From the NCBI RefSeq assembly GCF_039545455.1, contig NZ_CP154468.1, forward strand, positions 496,001 through 560,000: a DNA stretch of 64,000 nt, in the 5' to 3' direction. Of this stretch, positions 62,668-64,000 are shown one piece after another. The notes beneath the pieces are model-generated. The model did no database searches, was not told the origin of the DNA, and saw nothing but the letters and a program-made list of their open reading frames with translations. Both the position numbers and the translations under genes were made by a program. The stretch is from Brucella sp. BE17. GTDB lineage: Bacteria; Pseudomonadota; Alphaproteobacteria; Rhizobiales; Rhizobiaceae. How positions within the stretch are numbered: position 1 is the first letter of the stretch; every line of letters starts with the position of its first letter.

Positions 62668-63393
62668 ATGAATATGCATCTTGGCGATACCCGCCTCTTG
62701 ATTGAGGCGGGTCGAGAGCACGGGCTATTGCGCAATCAAATGGCGTATGTGCTGGCAACGGCCTATCACGAGACGGCGCACACGATGAAGCCGATCATTG
62801 AGAAGGGCGGCGATAAATATCTGCGCTCGAAAAAGTATTATCCATTCTTCGGTCGGGGCTATGTGCAGATCACCTGGCGCGAGAACTATGTGAAGGCAGG
62901 CAAGGCGCTTGGTGTCGATTTCGTCAAAAAGCCGGAACTGTTGCTTAAAGCCGAATATGCAGCACCCATCCTGATTGTCGGCATGATCGAAGGCTGGTTC
63001 ACCGGCAAGAAGCTTTCCGATTACATCACCTTGCAAAAGTCGGATTTCAAAGGCGCTCGCCGGATCGTCAACGGAACCGACCGTGCGGATCTGATTGCAG
63101 GCTATGCAAAGGATTATGACAAGACATTGCTGGCCGAAGGCTATGGCGTCGAACAGGTTGTGACGGCTCCAGCCGCAGAAGTCATTCCGGCACCGGTCGA
63201 GGAAAAGCCAATCTCGAAATCCTCCCGCTTCTGGACGTGGATGAGCAGTGGTAGTGCAGGGGCTGCAATTCCGTTTGTCGACTGGCGGGTGCAGATGGTG
63301 CTTGTCGTGTTCCTGCTGGCGCTGACCTTCTATGCGATCTTCACCATGCCGCAGGCGAGGGCCAAGCTTGAAAAGCTGGTTGATGCGCTATGA
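62668..63393 (+). CDS. Phage endolysin, glycoside hydrolase 19 type, with C-terminal membrane segment
   Basis: 241 residues. Lysozyme-like fold with the catalytic ATAYHETAHTM motif (Glu35) and FFGRGYVQITWRENY, as in GH19 chitinase-related endolysins. After residue 165 comes a Pro/Ala linker and a hydrophobic segment (about 212-231, MVLVVFLLALTFYAIF) near the C-terminus, which may tether the enzyme to the membrane. AAAAGGA precedes the ATG. Its stop overlaps the spanin gene (ATGA), forming a lysis cassette. Confidence 0.87.
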   Translation: MNMHLGDTRLLIEAGREHGLLRNQMAYVLATAYHETAHTMKPIIEKGGDKYLRSKKYYPFFGRGYVQITWRENYVKAGKALGVDFVKKPELLLKAEYAAPILIVGMIEGWFTGKKLSDYITLQKSDFKGARRIVNGTDRADLIAGYAKDYDKTLLAEGYGVEQVVTAPAAEVIPAPVEEKPISKSSRFWTWMSSGSAGAAIPFVDWRVQMVLVVFLLALTFYAIFTMPQARAKLEKLVDAL

Positions 63394-63677
63394 TGGGTTT
63401 TCTCGGGCTTATTCCCAACTGGCTGAAACTCTCGCTTGCTGCCGTTCTGGCGGCGGTTCTCATATCTGCCGGGGCTTACCAGCTCGGCAAGCAAAACGGC
63501 TATCAGCGCGCCGCGTCTGAACAACTTCAAGAAGACATCAAGGCAGAACGCGAAAGGGCGAAGGACGATGCGAAACTACGCGGCCTATCGGATTATGATT
63601 TTTGCACTCTTGCCCTTCGCCGTCGCGGCTTGCCAGTCGACAGGTGCGACGAGCTGCGCGGGCTTTCGAGCGAATAG
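63390..63677 (+). CDS. Probable inner-membrane spanin (Rz-like)
   Basis: 95 residues: an N-terminal membrane segment (about 13-31, LKLSLAAVLAAVLISAGAY), then a charged helix (EQLQEDIKAERERAKDDAK) typical of i-spanins. It overlaps the endolysin gene by 4 bp, and a second gene is embedded in another frame (63568-63783). With its partner it would fuse inner and outer membranes at lysis. The conserved C-terminal end is CTLALRRRGLP. Confidence 0.75.
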   Translation: MMGFLGLIPNWLKLSLAAVLAAVLISAGAYQLGKQNGYQRAASEQLQEDIKAERERAKDDAKLRGLSDYDFCTLALRRRGLPVDRCDELRGLSSE

Positions 63678-63783
63678 CCTGACACCTGACGGTCTTGTTG
63701 TCTTGACCAAAGCGGACAGAGCAGGGGCTGAGCGGGTTGAGGGGAATGACGAGAACGGAAAGAAACGGGGCTGTTGGCATTGA
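63568..63783 (+). CDS. Probable outer-membrane spanin lipoprotein (Rz1-like), overlapping Rz
   Basis: 71 residues from an ATG with AAGGA upstream, out of frame and half inside the i-spanin gene. The N-terminus is a lipoprotein signal: MRNYAAYR, then FALLPFAVAAC with the lipobox Cys at residue 22. The remainder is short and soluble. This nested arrangement is the classical Rz/Rz1 pattern. Frame-based gene calling is likely to miss it or choose the longer upstream start at 63436. Confidence 0.75.
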   Translation: MRNYAAYRIMIFALLPFAVAACQSTGATSCAGFRANSLTPDGLVVLTKADRAGAERVEGNDENGKKRGCWH

Positions 63784-63797
63784 TGGAGGATAGTACA

Positions 63798-64000
63798 ATG
63801 ACGGGAGAACGCATTCAAAAAATCGCTGATAGTGTCATCCTCCGGGCTGTAGCTCGACTATCGATGGCGCTGGCATTGCCGTTGGCGAGTTTTGTTGTGT
63901 ACTTCGGCCTTAGCTGGCTGGATAGCCGATTTGAAAAACAGGAAATGGCAAGCCAGAATGCCATTGCATTTCAGGTGTCAAGAATAGATCGGATTGAAAA
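63798..64000 (+). CDS. Prophage membrane protein (partial, runs off the window)
   Basis: The first 67 residues are visible from an ATG with TGGAGGA upstream. A hydrophobic segment at about 22-39 (MALALPLASFVVYFGLSW) is followed by a charged helix (DSRFEKQEMASQ), a pattern seen in small phage membrane proteins encoded with lysis genes. It could be a holin-like or other accessory lysis protein; the missing C-terminus prevents a decision. Confidence 0.6.
   Translation, partial: MTGERIQKIADSVILRAVARLSMALALPLASFVVYFGLSWLDSRFEKQEMASQNAIAFQVSRIDRIE

Overview
The window reads as chromosomal DNA of an alphaproteobacterium of the order Hyphomicrobiales, most like Brucella/Ochrobactrum. This is inferred from the protein families, the moderate-to-high GC coding sequence, and the density of ABC, TRAP and tripartite uptake systems beside catabolic enzymes. 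It is not backed by a database search. Almost all of it is accessory catabolism and transport; there are no rRNA, tRNA, replication or CRISPR features. The last 7 kb is a truncated prophage.

Layout. 1-2779: end of a peptide-type solute-binding protein gene and a BadF-type sugar kinase, divergent from a ROK regulator with a clear 23-bp palindrome between them. 3032-7881: a sulfur-handling block around a divergent promoter. It has a YeeE/TsuA-like transporter, a small exported double-NPC protein and a His-rich cytosolic protein on one side, and an exported thioredoxin, CcdA and an exported triple-rhodanese protein on the other. 8101-9840: gamma-glutamyltransferase. 9871-15200: denD-like and 3-hydroxyisobutyrate-dehydrogenase-like enzymes divergent from a complete TRAP transporter. 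15286-18165: DMT exporter, enolase-superfamily enzyme and FadR-type regulator. 18244-23924: HMG-CoA lyase and MocR regulator divergent from a degradative HMG-CoA reductase and a TctA-like transporter, which together look like a mevalonate-degradation locus.

24521-44383 is a 20-kb amine/amino-acid catabolic island. It contains two homologous double-domain GNATs, a deacetylase, a hydroxyacid dehydrogenase, a cupin, two aldehyde dehydrogenases, a TtuC-like decarboxylating dehydrogenase, two FAD amine oxidases, a haloacid dehalogenase-like protein, a class III aminotransferase, a dipeptide-type ABC importer with a fused double ATPase, and an Lrp regulator. 44384-47403 is gene-poor, with one PRC-barrel protein. 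47404-49804 is a cobalamin riboswitch in front of mesX (DUF1852) and mesD, a cobalamin-independent methionine synthase module. 50021-56328 is an M20 dipeptidase, a cystathionine beta-lyase-like enzyme, a LysR regulator and a polar amino-acid ABC importer, plausibly salvaging sulfur amino acids or their conjugates.

56745-64000 starts with a decayed IS6-family transposase. It runs into a 5'-truncated phage tail-tip (J-like) gene, tail fibre and assembly genes, a GH19-type endolysin, and an overlapping inner/outer spanin pair whose outer member is hidden in another frame. Sulfur metabolism recurs three times: the thiosulfate/rhodanese block, mesXD and the C-S lyase cluster.
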